64,000 nucleotides of DNA from positions 1 to 64,000 of the forward strand of contig BBDR01000002.1 of the NCBI GenBank assembly GCA_001312405.1, given 5' to 3'. Both the position numbers and the translations under genes were made by a program. Within the stretch, counting starts at the first letter, position 1. Each line of letters opens with the position of its first letter. This stretch comes from Clostridium sp. NkU-1 (lineage in GTDB: Bacteria > Bacillota_A > Clostridia > Lachnospirales > Lachnospiraceae). This document shows, one piece after another, positions 22,455-33,475 of this stretch. The notes under the pieces are model-generated. The model saw only the letters and a list, made by a program, of their open reading frames with translations. It ran no database searches and was not told the origin of the DNA.

Positions 22455-23799
22455 ATGACTGGTGAAAAGAATTTTGTTTTAAAAGGGAATATTTGTTACA
22501 GTGAGGATGTCCACACATTAAGGACAGTGGAGCAGGGATACTTAGTTTGCCGGGAGGGGAAGTCGGCAGGGATTTATAAAGAGCTTCCGGTACAGTTTCG
22601 GAATTATCCTCTGGAGGACTGGGGAGATATGCTCATTGTCCCCGGACTTGTGGATCTTCACATTCATGCCCCCCAGTTTGCCTTTCGCGGCCTGGGAATG
22701 GATCTGGAGCTTTTGGACTGGCTGAACACCAATACATTTCCGGAGGAGGCCAAGTATGCTGATCTGGAATATGCAAAAAAAAGCTTATGGTATTTTTGCA
22801 GAATCCATGAAAAAAAGCGCTACTACAAGAGCCTGTATTTTTGGCACCATCCACAGGCAGGCAACAGAGCTTTTAATGGACCTGATGGAGGAAACCGGTT
22901 TAAAGACCATGATCGGCAAGGTCAACATGGACCGGAATTCGCCGGATTACTTAAGGGAAGAAGGGGCAGAAGAGTCAGAGCAGGAAACCCTCTGCTGGCT
23001 TAAGGAAACAGGATCCAGATATGAGAACGTAAAGCCCATCTTAACACCCCGGTTCATTCCGTCCTGTTCAGATGATCTGATGGAACGGCTGGGAAGGCTG
23101 CAGAAGGAGTACGGACTCCCGGTCCAGTCTCATTTGTCGGAAAATCAGGGCGAGGTGGCATGGGTAAAGGAGCTTTGTCCGGTATCCAGATTTTATGGTG
23201 ATGCTTATGACAGGTTCGGCCTGTTTGGAGAAAACGGGAAGACAGTAATGGCTCATTGTGTTTCTTCGTCGGAAGAAGAAATTGAATTAATAAAAGAGCG
23301 TGGGGTTTATATCGCTCATTGTCCACAGTCAAACACCAACCTATCCTCAGGGATCGCACCGGTCAGGACCTATCTGGACCGGGAGATGAATGTGGGGCTT
23401 GGCAGTGACGTAGCAGGAGGAAGCGGAGAATCCATTTTCCGCGCCATGGCAGATGCCATTCAGGTATCAAAGCTCAGATGGAGGCTAAAAGATGAAAACT
23501 TAAAGCCTCTTACTGTGGAAGAAGCTTTTTACCTGGGAACCTTAGGGGGAGGCTCCTTCTTTGGAAAGGTTGGAAGCTTCCTGGAAGGATATGAATTTGA
23601 TGCGCTGATTCTTGATGACAGCGGTTTGCCTTATCCTCAGACTCTTACCTTGAAAGAGAGGCTGGAACGGTTCATCTACCTATCTGATGACAGACACTTG
23701 AAGGGGAAATATGCGGGAGGAAACAGAATTTTTTTAGTTTTACTTCTTAAAAAAAGAACTGCATGGGGCAGCTCTTATACAGCAAGGAAAATATTTTAA
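22455..23799 (+). CDS. guaD: Guanine deaminase (frame broken)
   Basis: Hydrolyses guanine to xanthine and ammonia, feeding the hydroxylase downstream. It is an amidohydrolase-barrel enzyme; metal ligands are in LVDLHIHAPQFAFRG, then VQSHLSE, VMAHCV and GLGSDVAGG. A run of eight A at 22775-22782 breaks the frame; with seven, LEYAKKAYGIFAE is continuous. The stop as read is 23799, but one T fewer in 23729-23735 gives a normal end ..GGNRIF with TAG near 23737, so the last 20 residues are probably an artefact. GGGAGG lies 4-5 bases before the ATG at 22455. It is the first gene after the guanine-type riboswitch, followed by a purine permease. Confidence 0.92.
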
Positions 23800-23818
23800 C
23801 TATCAAGGAGGTAGAGGT

Positions 23819-25215
23819 ATGGAAACACAAAAAAATGTAGGGTTCCTGGAAAGAATATTTCACTTATCTGAGAACCATACGGATGCAAGGACTGAGATTG
23901 TAGCCGGTATCACCACGTTTATGACCATGGCTTATATCCTGGCAGTAAACCCCAGCATCTTAAGCGCGGCTGGAATGGACAGCGGGGCTGTATTTACAGC
24001 TACTGCACTTGCATCACTGTTTGCCACCCTTTTAATGGCAGGGCTTGCAAATTATCCTTTTGTACTGGCACCGGGAATGGGACTTAATGCGTATTTTGCA
24101 TATACGGTAGTCCTTAATATGGGGTATTCCTGGGAGATCGCTTTGACTGCCGTATTTGTTGAAGGTATTATTTTCATCATTCTTTCATTGACGAATGTGC
24201 GGGAAGCGATTTTTAATGCAATTCCCATGAATTTAAAACATGCCGTATCCGTTGGCATTGGTTTGTTTATCGCATTCATCGGACTGCAGAATGCAAAGAT
24301 CGTTGTGGATGGAGCGACTCTTGTCACCATGTTTTCTTTTAAGGGATCCCTGGCAGATGGTTCCTTCCAGACAGTCGGCATTACCGTATTGCTGGCGATT
24401 ATCGGCATTCTGATTACGGCCGTGCTGGTAGTAAAAAAATGTAAAGGGCAATATTTTGTGGGGAATTATTATTACTTGGGTACTGGGTATGGTCTGTCAG
24501 GCCATCGGCTGGTACAGACCGGATCCGGAGTTGGGAATGTTCAGCGTATTTCCTGATTTTTCAGCTGGTTTTGGTATTCCGGATATGTCCCCTACCTTTT
24601 TTTAAACTGGATTTTTCAAAGATCCTTTCCCTGGATTTCATGGTAGTTATGTTTGCATTCCTGTTTGTAGACGTATTTGATACTCTGGGAACCTTAATCG
24701 GTGTGGCTTCCAAGGCGGATATGCTTGATAAAGAGGGAAAACTTCCCCGGATCAAGGGCGCATTGCTGGCAGATGCTGTCGGTACTACCGCAGGCGCAAT
24801 ATTTGGTACATCCACCACCACCACCTTTGTAGAAAGTGCTGCCGGTGTTGCAGAAGGCGGCAGAACCGGATTAACAGCAGTGGTTGCAGCCATCCTGTTT
24901 GGCTTATCCCTGTTCTTATCCCCGATTTTCTTAGCCATTCCGTCCTTTGCTACGGCTCCGGCTCTGGTAGTGGTAGGCTTCTTAATGATGACTTCCGTAA
25001 CCAAGGTTGATTTTGCAGATTTCACAGAGGCAATCCCAAGCTATATCGCAATTATTGCCATGCCTTTTATGTACAGCATTTCCGAAGGAATCTCCATGGG
25101 AGTTATCTCTTATGTGGTTATTAATGTGGTAACAGGCAGAGCAAAAGAAAAGAAAATCAGTACCCTTATGTATATTTTAGCAGTATTGTTTGTGCTAAAA
25201 TATGTATTAATATAA
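23819..25215 (+). CDS. NCS2 purine permease, AzgA/PbuG type (frame broken twice)
   Basis: Membrane importer for guanine/hypoxanthine or adenine. The joined protein is about 465 residues with 12-14 helices. AzgA-branch features are TEIVAGITTFMTMAYIL near the N terminus, APGMGLNAYFAY, DVFDTLGTLIGV, and GTSTTTTFVESAAGVAEGGR. Breaks are one extra G near 24446 (restores KGNILWGIIITWVLG) and one extra T in 24597-24603 (restores SPTFFKLDF). AAGGAGG precedes the start. It lies downstream of guanine deaminase with no terminator between, so import and deamination of guanine are probably co-regulated by the riboswitch. This family differs from the NAT-type permease at 33476. Confidence 0.88.
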
Positions 25216-25285
25216 CTTATCAGAAATCGTTTTTCAGATTTCTGATAAAAGGCAGTGTTTTTTTACTGCCGTCTATCTGATTATG
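25212..25285. repeat. Hairpin repeat family A, unit 1
   Basis: The unit has a stem CAGAAATC/GATTTCTG (within CTTATCAG..CTGATAAAAG) and then a GGCAGT-T7-ACTGCC hairpin. It begins at the stop codon of the permease gene. The second hairpin with its T7 may also act as a terminator. Confidence 0.7.
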
Positions 25286-25380
25286 AAAACATCTTTTTGT
25301 TTTCATAATATAACTTATCGGAAATCGCTTTTCAGATTTCTGATAAAAGGGGCGTTTTTTTGCCCCGCCCATCCGATTAT
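25286..25380. repeat. Hairpin repeat family A, unit 2
   Basis: Preceded by an ATTATGAAAAC/GTTTTCATAAT hairpin, then ATAACTTATCGGAAATC..GATTTCTGATAAAAG and a GGGGC-GTTTTTTT-GCCCC hairpin, ending CCATCCGATT. Spacing from unit 1 is about 97 bases. An inverted copy with almost the same sequence lies at 53362-53430. Confidence 0.7.
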
Positions 25381-25460
25381 GGCCACGTCCTTGTGGCCAT
25401 AATATAGCTTATCAGAACTTGCAAAGCAAGTGAAGATAAAAGGGCTGTTCTTCAGCCCAA
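25381..25460. repeat. Hairpin repeat family A, unit 3
   Basis: A TATGGCCAC/GTGGCCATA hairpin, then ATAGCTTATCAGAACTTGC..GCAAGTGAAGATAAAAG and a GGGCTG-TTCT-TCAGCCC hairpin. Arms differ from units 1 and 2 by paired changes that keep the stems. Confidence 0.65.
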
Positions 25461-25499
25461 AAAGCAACCCAATAAGGCAGCCTGATTAATATCAGAATA

Positions 25500-25640
25500 A
25501 CCGGTCAACAGATACATGGACTGGCGGCGACATCACTTTGATAAGCGTTTTATGCTTTGAAAAAGTCTCGTCTCCGTCGGTCCTTTTCATAAGGGAAGAG
25601 ACCGGAGGCTGTTTACACATCAGAATGAGAAATAGGAGGC
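25500..25640 (+). promoter_or_regulatory. Structured leader before the xdh genes
   Basis: A strong stem-loop at 25572-25608 has CTCC..GGTC paired with GACC-GGAG around a CCTT/AAGG inner stem. No known riboswitch class was recognised; a cofactor- or purine-responsive element is possible but unproven. No gene is seen here. Confidence 0.3.
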
Positions 25641-25646
25641 GTAAAT

Positions 25647-27929
25647 ATGATAATCGGAAAAAGTGTTGCCCGTGTGGATGCATTTGATAAGGTCACGGGA
25701 AGATCAAAATACACCGATGATCTTTGTGAGCGAAATGCCCTGGTAGCTAAGATCTACCACTCTTCCATAGCCAATGGAATCGTAAAATCTATTGATACCT
25801 CAGAGGCCGAAAAAAATACCGGGAGTGGTTAAGGTAGTCACCTGCTTTGACGTACCTAAAAACTATTTTCCAACGGCCGGCCATCCCTGGTCAACGGATA
25901 TCACGCATCAGGATGTGGCTGACCGGCTCCTTTTAACGAACCGGGTGCGTTTTTGCGGTGATGAGGTGGCGGCGGTAGTCGCAGAAAGCGAAATAGCTGC
26001 AAAGCAGGCGATTAAGGCCTTAAAGGTGGAATACGAGGAATATCCCTTTGTTCTTGACGTTCAGGAGGCCATGAAGGATGAAGCACCCCAGCTTCACGAG
26101 AAATATACCAATAATATCCTGGGCCATTCCAGCATCAGAAAGGGGAATCTGGAAGAGGCCATTAAAGAGCAGGGACTTGTAAAAATCGACCAGTGGTATG
26201 ACACTCCCGTTGTTCAGCACTGCCATATTGAAAACCATATTTGTTTTGCCAGCATGGAAAACGGAAAAATAACCGTGGTATCTTCTACCCAGATCCCTCA
26301 TATCGTCAGGAGGGTGGTGGGGCAGGCCCTTGGAATCCCCTGGGGGAATGTCCGCATCATTAAGCCATATATAGGAGGCGGCTTTGGAAATAAGCAGGAT
26401 GCTTTGTATGAGCCTCTATGCGCCTATCTTTCAACGGCGGTGGGAGGACGGCTGGTCAAGCTTGATGTGACCCGTGAAGAAACCTTTGTAAGCAACCGTA
26501 CAAGACACTCTATCCGCAGCCATATTATCAGCTGGGTACGCAAAGACGGCACCTTTGCAGCCCGGAAACTGGAGTGCTTTTCCAATCAGGGAGCTTATGC
26601 TTCTCACGGACATGGAATCGCGGCAAAGGGCATGAATGCTTTTCCGCAGTTATATCCCTGCGAAAATATAGAATGCGATTCCTATACGGTATTCACCAAT
26701 ATGCCTGTGGCAGGCGCCATGCGCGGCTACGGAATCCCTCAGGCCATGTTCCCGGTGGAAAGCCAGTCCGATGACATTGCCCTTGCAATCGGCATGGATC
26801 CGGTGGAATTCCGCCGTAAAAACCTGATGCCCGTTGGCTATGTAGATGGTTTCTCTAAAAATGAAAATTATTATGACACCTTTAACCAGTGCATGGATAA
26901 GGGAAAAGCCTATATAGATTTTGACAGGAAAAGAAAGGAATACGCAAACCAGACCGGACCTGTACGCAAAGGCGTGGGCTGTGCGGTATTTTGGTATAAC
27001 ACGGCGGTATGGCCAATCAGCCTGGAAACCTCTTCCTGCCGGATGGTGATGAACCAGGATGGCTCCATACAGGTTCAGCTTGGTGAGACAGAGATCGGCC
27101 AGGGTGCTGATACGGCTTTTGGCCAGATGGCGGCGGATACCCTCGGAATTCCTTTTGAAATGGTCCATGTGATTTCCTGTCAGGATACGGATGTTACTCC
27201 TTTCGGAACAGGATCCTATGCTTCAAGGCAGACCTATGTGGGAGGCTTTTCTATCAAGCAGACAGCTCTTTTATTAAAAGAGAGGATTTTAAATTATGCC
27301 CATGAGCTGACCCGCATGCCGGCCTTTAACCTGGATATCAGGGCTGGAAAGATCGTACGGACTACAGATGGAAGAGAGCTTATGACATTAGGAGAATTGG
27401 CTACAGAGGCCCTTTACAGCATGTCCAACAGCCAGCATCTGACCTCTGAAAGCACCTACCAGATAAAGTCCAATGCTTATTCCTTTGGCTGCTGCTTTGC
27501 CGAGGTAGAGGTGGATATTCCCATGTGCAAGGTAAAGTTATTGGATATTATCAATGTTCATGACTGCGGCCAGCTGATCAACCCGGCTCTTGCCCAGGCC
27601 CAGGTTCATGGAGGAATGAGCATGGGAATCGGCTATGCCTTTCAGAACAGCTTCTTATTGACGGGAAAACAGGCAGAACCTTAAATGACAATCTGCTGGA
27701 TTATAAATTATCTACTACCATGGATCATCCTCATCTTGAGGCGCAGTTTGTGGAAAATTATGAGCCTACCAGTGCATTTGGAACAAAATCCCTGGGAGAA
27801 CCTCCGGCCTGTCCGGTGGCTCCGGCGATCCGCAATGCCATTTTAAATGCAACGGGCGTGCACATGTACCAGATACCGATGACATCCCAGGCTTTATTTA
27901 AACGGTTCAAGGAAGAGGGACTTTTCTGA
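25647..27929 (+). CDS. xdhA: Xanthine dehydrogenase-type hydroxylase, molybdenum subunit (frame broken twice)
   Basis: Catalytic subunit that hydroxylates purines (xanthine to urate, or the reverse) using the molybdopterin cofactor. The joined protein is about 760 residues. It has the a/b-hammerhead domain first (VDAFDKVTGRSKYTDDL), then cofactor motifs PYIGGGFGNKQD, AMRGYGIPQA, EIGQGADTAFGQ and TGSYASRQT. The catalytic Glu is in TKSLGEPPACPVAP near the C terminus. Breaks are one extra A in 25810-25816 (restores SEAEKIPGVV) and a lost G near 27661 (restores LLDGKTGRTL). AGGAGGCG precedes the start. It heads an A-B-C gene row. Selenium dependence is inferred from the surrounding selD, yqeB, yqeC and mocA genes, not visible in the protein. 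Confidence 0.9.
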
Positions 27930-27968
27930 TATTACAGTTCAGTCATTAATAGCAAGGAGGAAAGCTTT

Positions 27969-28853
27969 ATGTATGATATGAAAGCATTATATGAAGCAAA
28001 TACCGTAAAAGAAGCGGTAAAGCTTCGTTTGGAACATCCTGAGGCCCAGATCATAGCAGGTGGAAGCGATGTTTTAATACAGATGCGGGAGGGAAAACGT
28101 GCCGGAAAGGAATTGATCAGTATTTATATGATCGATGAAATGAGAGGCGTAAAGCTGGACGAAGAGGAGGCTATCCGCATAGGCTCTCTCACCAGTTTCT
28201 CTCATATTACCAAGGATCCCATTATCCAGAAATACATCAATGTCCTTGGTGAAGCGGTGGATATGGTAGGCGGCCCCCAGATAAGAAACATCGCCACGAT
28301 CGGAGGAAATACCTGTAACGGCGTAACCTCAGCGGATTCGGCTTCCACGCTTTTTGCATGGGATGCCATCATCGAACTGACAGGTCCTGAAGGCATCCGC
28401 CGGATTCCCATCAGCGATTTCTATATAAAGGCAGGAACCGTGGATATCAGAGAGGGAGAGCTTCAGACGGCAGTGATCATTCCAAAGAAAAGTTATGAAG
28501 GCTACAAAGGCCATTATATCAAATACGCCAACAGAAATGCCATGGATATCGCCACCACAGGCTGCTCCGTAAATGTAAAGCTGTCAGAGGATAAAAAGAC
28601 TGTGGAAGACATAAGGATCGCTTATGGAGTGGCAGGTCCCATTCCCATGCGCACGAAAAGCGCGGAAAACCTGGCAAAGGGACAGCCGGTATCAAAAGAA
28701 CTGGCGGAAGCCTTTGGAAAAGAAGTACTTGCAGACATCAATCCCCGGGACAGCTGGCGTGCTTCAAAGGATTTCCGTAAGCACATTGCTGTGGAAATGG
28801 CAACCCGCTGCTTCATGGAATCAGTGAAACTTTCGGGAGGTGAGATTGAATGA
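27969..28853 (+). CDS. xdhB: Xanthine dehydrogenase-type hydroxylase, FAD subunit
   Basis: Passes electrons from the iron-sulphur subunit to NAD+ through FAD. The 294-residue protein is intact. FAD-binding motifs of the CO/xanthine dehydrogenase medium subunit are visible: IIAGGSDVLIQMREGKR (about residues 29-45) and GGPQIRNIATIGGNTCNG (about residues 101-118). Good ribosome site AAGGAGG. The end overlaps the start of xdhC by ATGA, so the two are translationally coupled. Confidence 0.93.
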   Translation: MYDMKALYEANTVKEAVKLRLEHPEAQIIAGGSDVLIQMREGKRAGKELISIYMIDEMRGVKLDEEEAIRIGSLTSFSHITKDPIIQKYINVLGEAVDMVGGPQIRNIATIGGNTCNGVTSADSASTLFAWDAIIELTGPEGIRRIPISDFYIKAGTVDIREGELQTAVIIPKKSYEGYKGHYIKYANRNAMDIATTGCSVNVKLSEDKKTVEDIRIAYGVAGPIPMRTKSAENLAKGQPVSKELAEAFGKEVLADINPRDSWRASKDFRKHIAVEMATRCFMESVKLSGGEIE

Positions 28854-29345
28854 CGGCACAATATAAATTAGTAAAATGTACCATCAATGGAAAATATACG
28901 GAAACAATGGTGGATGTACGGGCCTCCCTTACAGATATGCTGCGGGATGATTATCGCCTGACTTCCGTGAAAAAAAGGCTGTGAAGTGGGAGAATGCGGA
29001 GCCTGCAACGTGATCATAGACCATGAATGCTTCAATTCCTGTATCTACCTGGCTGTCTGGGCAGATGGAAAAGAAATTAAGACCCTGGAAAGTCTGATGG
29101 GGCCAAATGGAGAGCTATCCGACATCCAGCAGGCATTTATCGATGAGGCAGCAGTCCAGTGCGGATTCTGTACACCGGGATTTATCATGTCAGCGGTGGA
29201 AATTCTGGAAAGCGGAAAAGAGTATACCAGAGATGAGCTTAGAAAGCTGATGTCCGGCCATTTATGCCGGTGCACAGGCTATGAGAATATCCTGAATGCG
29301 GTAGAGAAAACCATGCTCCGCAGATTGGGAAAGCTGCCATCCTAA
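28850..29345 (+). CDS. xdhC: Xanthine dehydrogenase-type hydroxylase, [2Fe-2S] subunit (frame broken)
   Basis: Electron-transfer subunit with two [2Fe-2S] clusters. It begins MTAQYKLVKCTINGKY. After the break the plant-ferredoxin-type motif reads GCEVGECGAC (first cluster), followed by QCGFC and LCRCTGYENI (second cluster). A run of seven A at 28970-28976 breaks the frame; six A restore KKGCEVGECGAC. Joined length of about 164 residues is normal. The start codon overlaps the xdhB stop. A strong terminator follows, ending the transcript. Confidence 0.92.
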
Positions 29346-29367
29346 ATGGAGATGATAAGAGCAGCTT

Positions 29368-29422
29368 AAAAGGAGCAGGACCAAGGCAACGGAAAGTGTT
29401 ACCTTGGCCCTGCTCCTTTTTG
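29368..29422 (+). terminator. Strong terminator after xdhC
   Basis: AAAAGGAGCAGG and CCAAGG pair with CCTTGG and CCTGCTCCTTTT; TTTTTG follows. It closes the purine riboswitch/xdh region. Confidence 0.85.
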
Positions 29423-29448
29423 TGTCATTATGGAGAGTGGTTCATACT

Positions 29449-29913
29449 TTAATTAAGAAACATGATACCCAAATTTAAATACCCGTAGAATGTGATCCAA
29501 AGCAGATAAGGCACCTGCAGGACTGCCGCATCCGGGTTGACGGTCCAGAAGGCTGATATCATTTTTACAACAGAGTACCAAAGGAAAAGGAGAATCAAAA
29601 ATGCCAGCAGATAGTTTTTTAAGTTAAAAAACACCAGGATCCGGAGGAAGTTCAGCAGCAGCTGAATTCCATATAACCGGAGAGCCGCTCCTTTTCTGTG
29701 AGAAGGTGAGGAAGCGGCCAGATAAGAGCCGAACCCCATGAGGATATATAGAACGGTCCATATAATGGGCAGCAGCCATATAGGGGGAGAAAGAGCAGGA
29801 AGATTTAAGCTTTTATATATGGACAAGCCGTTTCTCACTAAAAATGCTGTCACAGCCCCGATCCCTAAAGGAACGGCGGTGAAAGCATATAATTTAATCC
29901 GGTTTCTATCCAT
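29449..29913 (-). CDS. TspO/MBR family protein
   Basis: Five-helix membrane protein that binds porphyrins and similar ligands; its role in anaerobes is unclear. The 154-residue protein has the family core LSPPIWLLPIIWTVLYILMG and ends LQVPYLLWITFYGYLNLGI, both typical of TspO. The reading frame is intact. It is convergent with the xdh genes and lies downstream of the AraC-type regulator on the same strand, 36 bases away. Confidence 0.85.
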   Translation of the reverse strand: MDRNRIKLYAFTAVPLGIGAVTAFLVRNGLSIYKSLNLPALSPPIWLLPIIWTVLYILMGFGSYLAASSPSHRKGAALRLYGIQLLLNFLRILVFFNLKNYLLAFLILLFLWYSVVKMISAFWTVNPDAAVLQVPYLLWITFYGYLNLGIMFLN

Positions 29914-29949
29914 ATGGATTCTCCTGTCTCTGATTTGATACTATCTTAT

Positions 29950-30847
29950 TCAGACCGAGGGAGGAATATCCATATGCCTTCTGAATTCCCTGGGAGTTAT
30001 TCCGAATTTTTCCTTAAAGATCCGGTTAAAATAAGACAGATTATTAAACCCCGTATCCCCTGCAATGGTCAGAATAGAATCCTCGGAGGAGAGGAGCAGC
30101 CTGGAGGCCATGGTCAGGCGGTAATCATTTAAGTAAGCGGTAAAGGGCATTCCCATGGTTTTCCTAAAAAATCTCATAAAATGAGACTGGCTCATGCCGC
30201 AGGCACCTGATACTTCTTCTATGGAAAGCGGACTGCTGTAATGCTGTTCCACATATTTAAGGATCTGCCTGGTCCGTTCCAGCTCCTTTGGGGGACGGGG
30301 AGGAGGAGAGGAGGAGGCTGGCTCATTGTTCCAGAAAAGAAAAAAACAGTTCAAATAGCTTTCCTTTGATTAACAGCTCATAGCCCTCCGGAAATGTTTC
30401 GCGGATCTGATCGATCTGGTCTAAGCAGGAAGCGATCCTGCTGTAACTGGGAAGGCTTTTTGTTATGAGCACCGGAAGATTTTTCTGTCCCCGGCTGATG
30501 GGGGAAAGATAGGTTTCCCAGCAGACATCCGGCTGCCTGGACCGCAGCAGGTTTAAATCAAAAATAATATTCTCATATTCCATGGATTCCTGGTTCCACT
30601 TTTCAATGGTATGAAGCTTGCCGGGGCAGACCACGATAATGTCGCTGCCGTGGACTTCATAGGGAATAAAATCCACGGACACCAGTCCGGTCCCTTTCTT
30701 AATGTAGATGAATTCCATCTCATCGTGCCAGTGCAGGGGAACCTTGTTAAAATCCAGGGGTATGGTGCAGGGGTAAGTCAGGTAAGGAAAACCGGAAGGG
30801 TCCTGCTCATGCTTTTCCTGATAGTTTTCGTACTGTATGATATTCAT
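29950..30847 (-). CDS. AraC family regulator with cupin domain (frame broken)
   Basis: Sugar-type transcription activator. An N-terminal cupin domain (about residues 1-170; HWHDEMEFIYIKKGTG) is joined to a C-terminal double helix-turn-helix (SIEEVSGACGMSQSHFMRFFRK.., ..AGDTGFNNLSYFNRIFKEKFG). One extra A in 30340-30346 breaks the frame between the domains. Joined length is about 295 residues. It is divergent from glycogen phosphorylase with 142 bases between, and may regulate that gene or the TspO gene behind it; this is inference. Confidence 0.85.
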
Positions 30848-30989
30848 AAAACTCCTGTTTTTCGAAAAATTTCAATAGTTGATGATAGTATTGTATCATA
30901 ATATGCCAGAATGCTGCAAGATAAACACTGCATGGGATACTATAATACAAGAGTAATGTTAAAAAAAACAAAAAAAAGGAGAGGTTATT

Positions 30990-33242
30990 ATGAATCTTGA
31001 GCAACGGATTTTTGATATATACAAGAAAGCAGTAAGTCAGTGTTCTAATAAGGAAATTTATTCTGCACTGCTGAAAATCGTGGGAGAAGAGGCGGAAAAA
31101 AAGACAGCAGGAGGAAGGAAAGAAGAAAAGTATATTATTTGTCTGCGGAATTCCTGATTGGAAAACTGCTTTCCAATAATCTGATCAACCTGGGAATGTA
31201 TGAAGAGGTCCGCCAGGTTCTTTTGAAAAACGGAAAAAATATTTGCGAGATCGAGGAAATAGAGCCGGAGCCGTCTCTTGGAAACGGCGGCCTGGGACGT
31301 CTTGCCGCCTGTTTTCTGGATTCCATGGCAACCCTTGGCTTAAATGGAGACGGCATTGGGCTTAATTATCACTTTGGTTTATTTAAGCAGAGCTTTGAGG
31401 ACCATCTTCAGGCAGAAAATCCCAATCCCTGGATAGAGCAAAACAGCTGGCTTAAGAAGACAGGGATCAGTTATCCCGTAACCTTTGGAGGGATGACCGT
31501 TCGTTCCAGAATGTATGATATAGGGGTGACCGGCTATCAGGGACGGACCAATCAGCTTCATTTGTTTGACTTGGAAACCATTGATGAGGAGATCATAAAA
31601 GATGGGATTTCCTTTGATAAAGAGGATATTAAAAAGAACCTGACCTTATTCCTTTATCCTGATGACAGCGACGAGGCCGGCAGAAAGCTTCGTATTTATC
31701 AGCAGTATTTTATGGTCAGCAGCGGTGCCCAGTATATTCTTGATGAGTGTGTCAAAAAGGGCTGCAAGCTATATGACTTACCGGATTATGCGGTGATCCA
31801 GATCAATGATACCCACCCTTCCATGGTGATTCCGGAGCTGGTACGTCTTTTGACCCTGAAGGGAATCTCCTTTGAAAAGGCGGCGGAGATTGTCAGCAGG
31901 ACCTGTGCTTACACCAATCATACCATTCTTGCGGAAGCCCTTGAAAAGTGGCCCATGGAATATTTAGAGGAAGCCGTACCCCAGTTAGTGCCTGTTATAA
32001 AGAAGCTTGATAAACAGGTCCGCAAGGCTCATAAGGACCCTTCCGTTGGCATCATAGATGAAAAGGATCTGGTGCATATGGCTCATATGGATATCCATTA
32101 TGGCTTCAGCGTCAATGGAGTGGCGTACCTTCATACGGAGATCCTGAAAAAAAGCGAATTAAAGAAGTTTTATGATATTTACCCGGAGAAATTTTCCAAT
32201 AAGACCAATGGAATCACCTTCCGGCGGTGGCTGCTCCACTGCAATCCTCTCCTTACCCAGCTGATCACTTCAAGAATCGGAGAGGGGTATAAGAAGGACG
32301 CCATGGAGCTGGAAAAACTGGCTGCATTTGATGATGAAGCGACCTTAAGGGAAATCCTGGATATCAAAAAAAACAAAACAAGATCGCATTAAAGGAATAT
32401 CTTATGTCAACCCAGGGAACGGAAATAAATGAAAACTCTATTTATGATATCCAGTCAAGCGCCTCCATGAGTATAAAAGGCAGCAGATGAATGCCCTTTA
32501 TGTGATCCACAAGTATTTAGAGATAAAAAAAGGAAACCTGCCATCCACTCCGATTACCGTGATTTTCGGTGCAAAGGCGGCTCCTGCCTATGTGATTGCA
32601 AAGGATATTATTCACCTGATCTTATGCCTTCAGGAGCTAGTGAACAATGATCCCCAGGTAAGCCCCTATTTAAGGGTAGTGATGGTGGAAAACTATAATG
32701 TATCCAAGGCGGAAAAGCTGATTCCTGCCTGTGATATCTCCCAGCAGATTTCCCTTGCTTCCAAGGAGGCCAGCGGGACCGGCAACATGAAGTTCATGTT
32801 AAATGGTGCGGTAACTATTGGAACCATGGATGGTGCCAATGTGGAGATTGCAGAGCTGGTGGGAAAGGATAATATTTATATTTTCGGAGAATCCAGTGAA
32901 AAGGTGATCAGACATTACGAAAAAGCGGATTATGTATCTAAGGACTATTATAAAAAGGAGGCCAGAATCCGGGAAGCCCTGGATTTTATAGTGGGAGCGG
33001 AGATGACTGCCATCGGCCATAAGGAGAATTTAAAACGGCTTTATGATGAGATATTAAAGAAGGACTGGTTCATGACCCTGCTGGATTACAGCGCCTATGA
33101 GGCTGCCAGGGAAAGGATTTACAAAGATTATGAGGATTCCTTAGGCTGGGCGAAAAAGATGTTAATAAATATCAGCAAGGCAGGATTTTTCTCTTCAGAC
33201 CGCACCATTCTGGAGTATAACCGGGATATATGGAAGCTGTAA
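30990..33242 (+). CDS. glgP: Glycogen/starch phosphorylase (frame broken three times)
   Basis: Releases glucose-1-phosphate from glycogen. The joined protein is about 750 residues, on the short side for the family. Motifs are [40 protein letters not shown] and the PLP-lysine region [17 protein letters not shown]. Breaks are a lost T near 31132 (restores KYYYLSAEF), an extra A in 32366-32373 and a lost base near 32453 (restores [17 protein letters not shown]). GGAGAGG lies before the ATG at 30990. It is transcribed alone and followed by a terminator at 33312-33349. Confidence 0.9.
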
Positions 33243-33311
33243 AAAAAGTCGGCTGTTACCATGCTTCCACGTAAGCTGCAGGAAGTGGCATAAAATAAAA
33301 TAAGCGCATAA

Positions 33312-33349
33312 TAAAAATGCCCTTCTGCTGAAAGCGGAAGGGCATTTTG
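33312..33349 (+). terminator. Terminator after glgP
   Basis: AAAATGCCCTTC and GAAGGGCATTTT form a strong stem, usable in both directions; the minus-strand permease gene ends at 33476. Confidence 0.75.
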
Positions 33350-33475
33350 TCAAAATCCGTCAAAAAAACAATTGTCAGTTACAGAGTGGCGAAAGAATCG
33401 ACAGCCGTGCTGAGAATATGAAATTGAGCGGAAATTGTAGTTATCATGTTAGAATAAGGAAGAGGCTTTGTTTCA

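Noticed and set aside
25212..25460. CRISPR array
   Set aside because: Only three units, with stems and loops that vary, no unique spacers of constant length and no cas genes nearby.
26650..27168. 172-residue minus-strand reading frame
   Set aside because: Antisense shadow of xdhA.
28970..28990. Possible selenocysteine TGA in xdhC (..AAAAAAAGGCTGTGAAG..)
   Set aside because: The TGA appears only because of the seventh A. With six A the codons are normal (GGC TGT GAA GTG) and the iron-sulphur motif is perfect.
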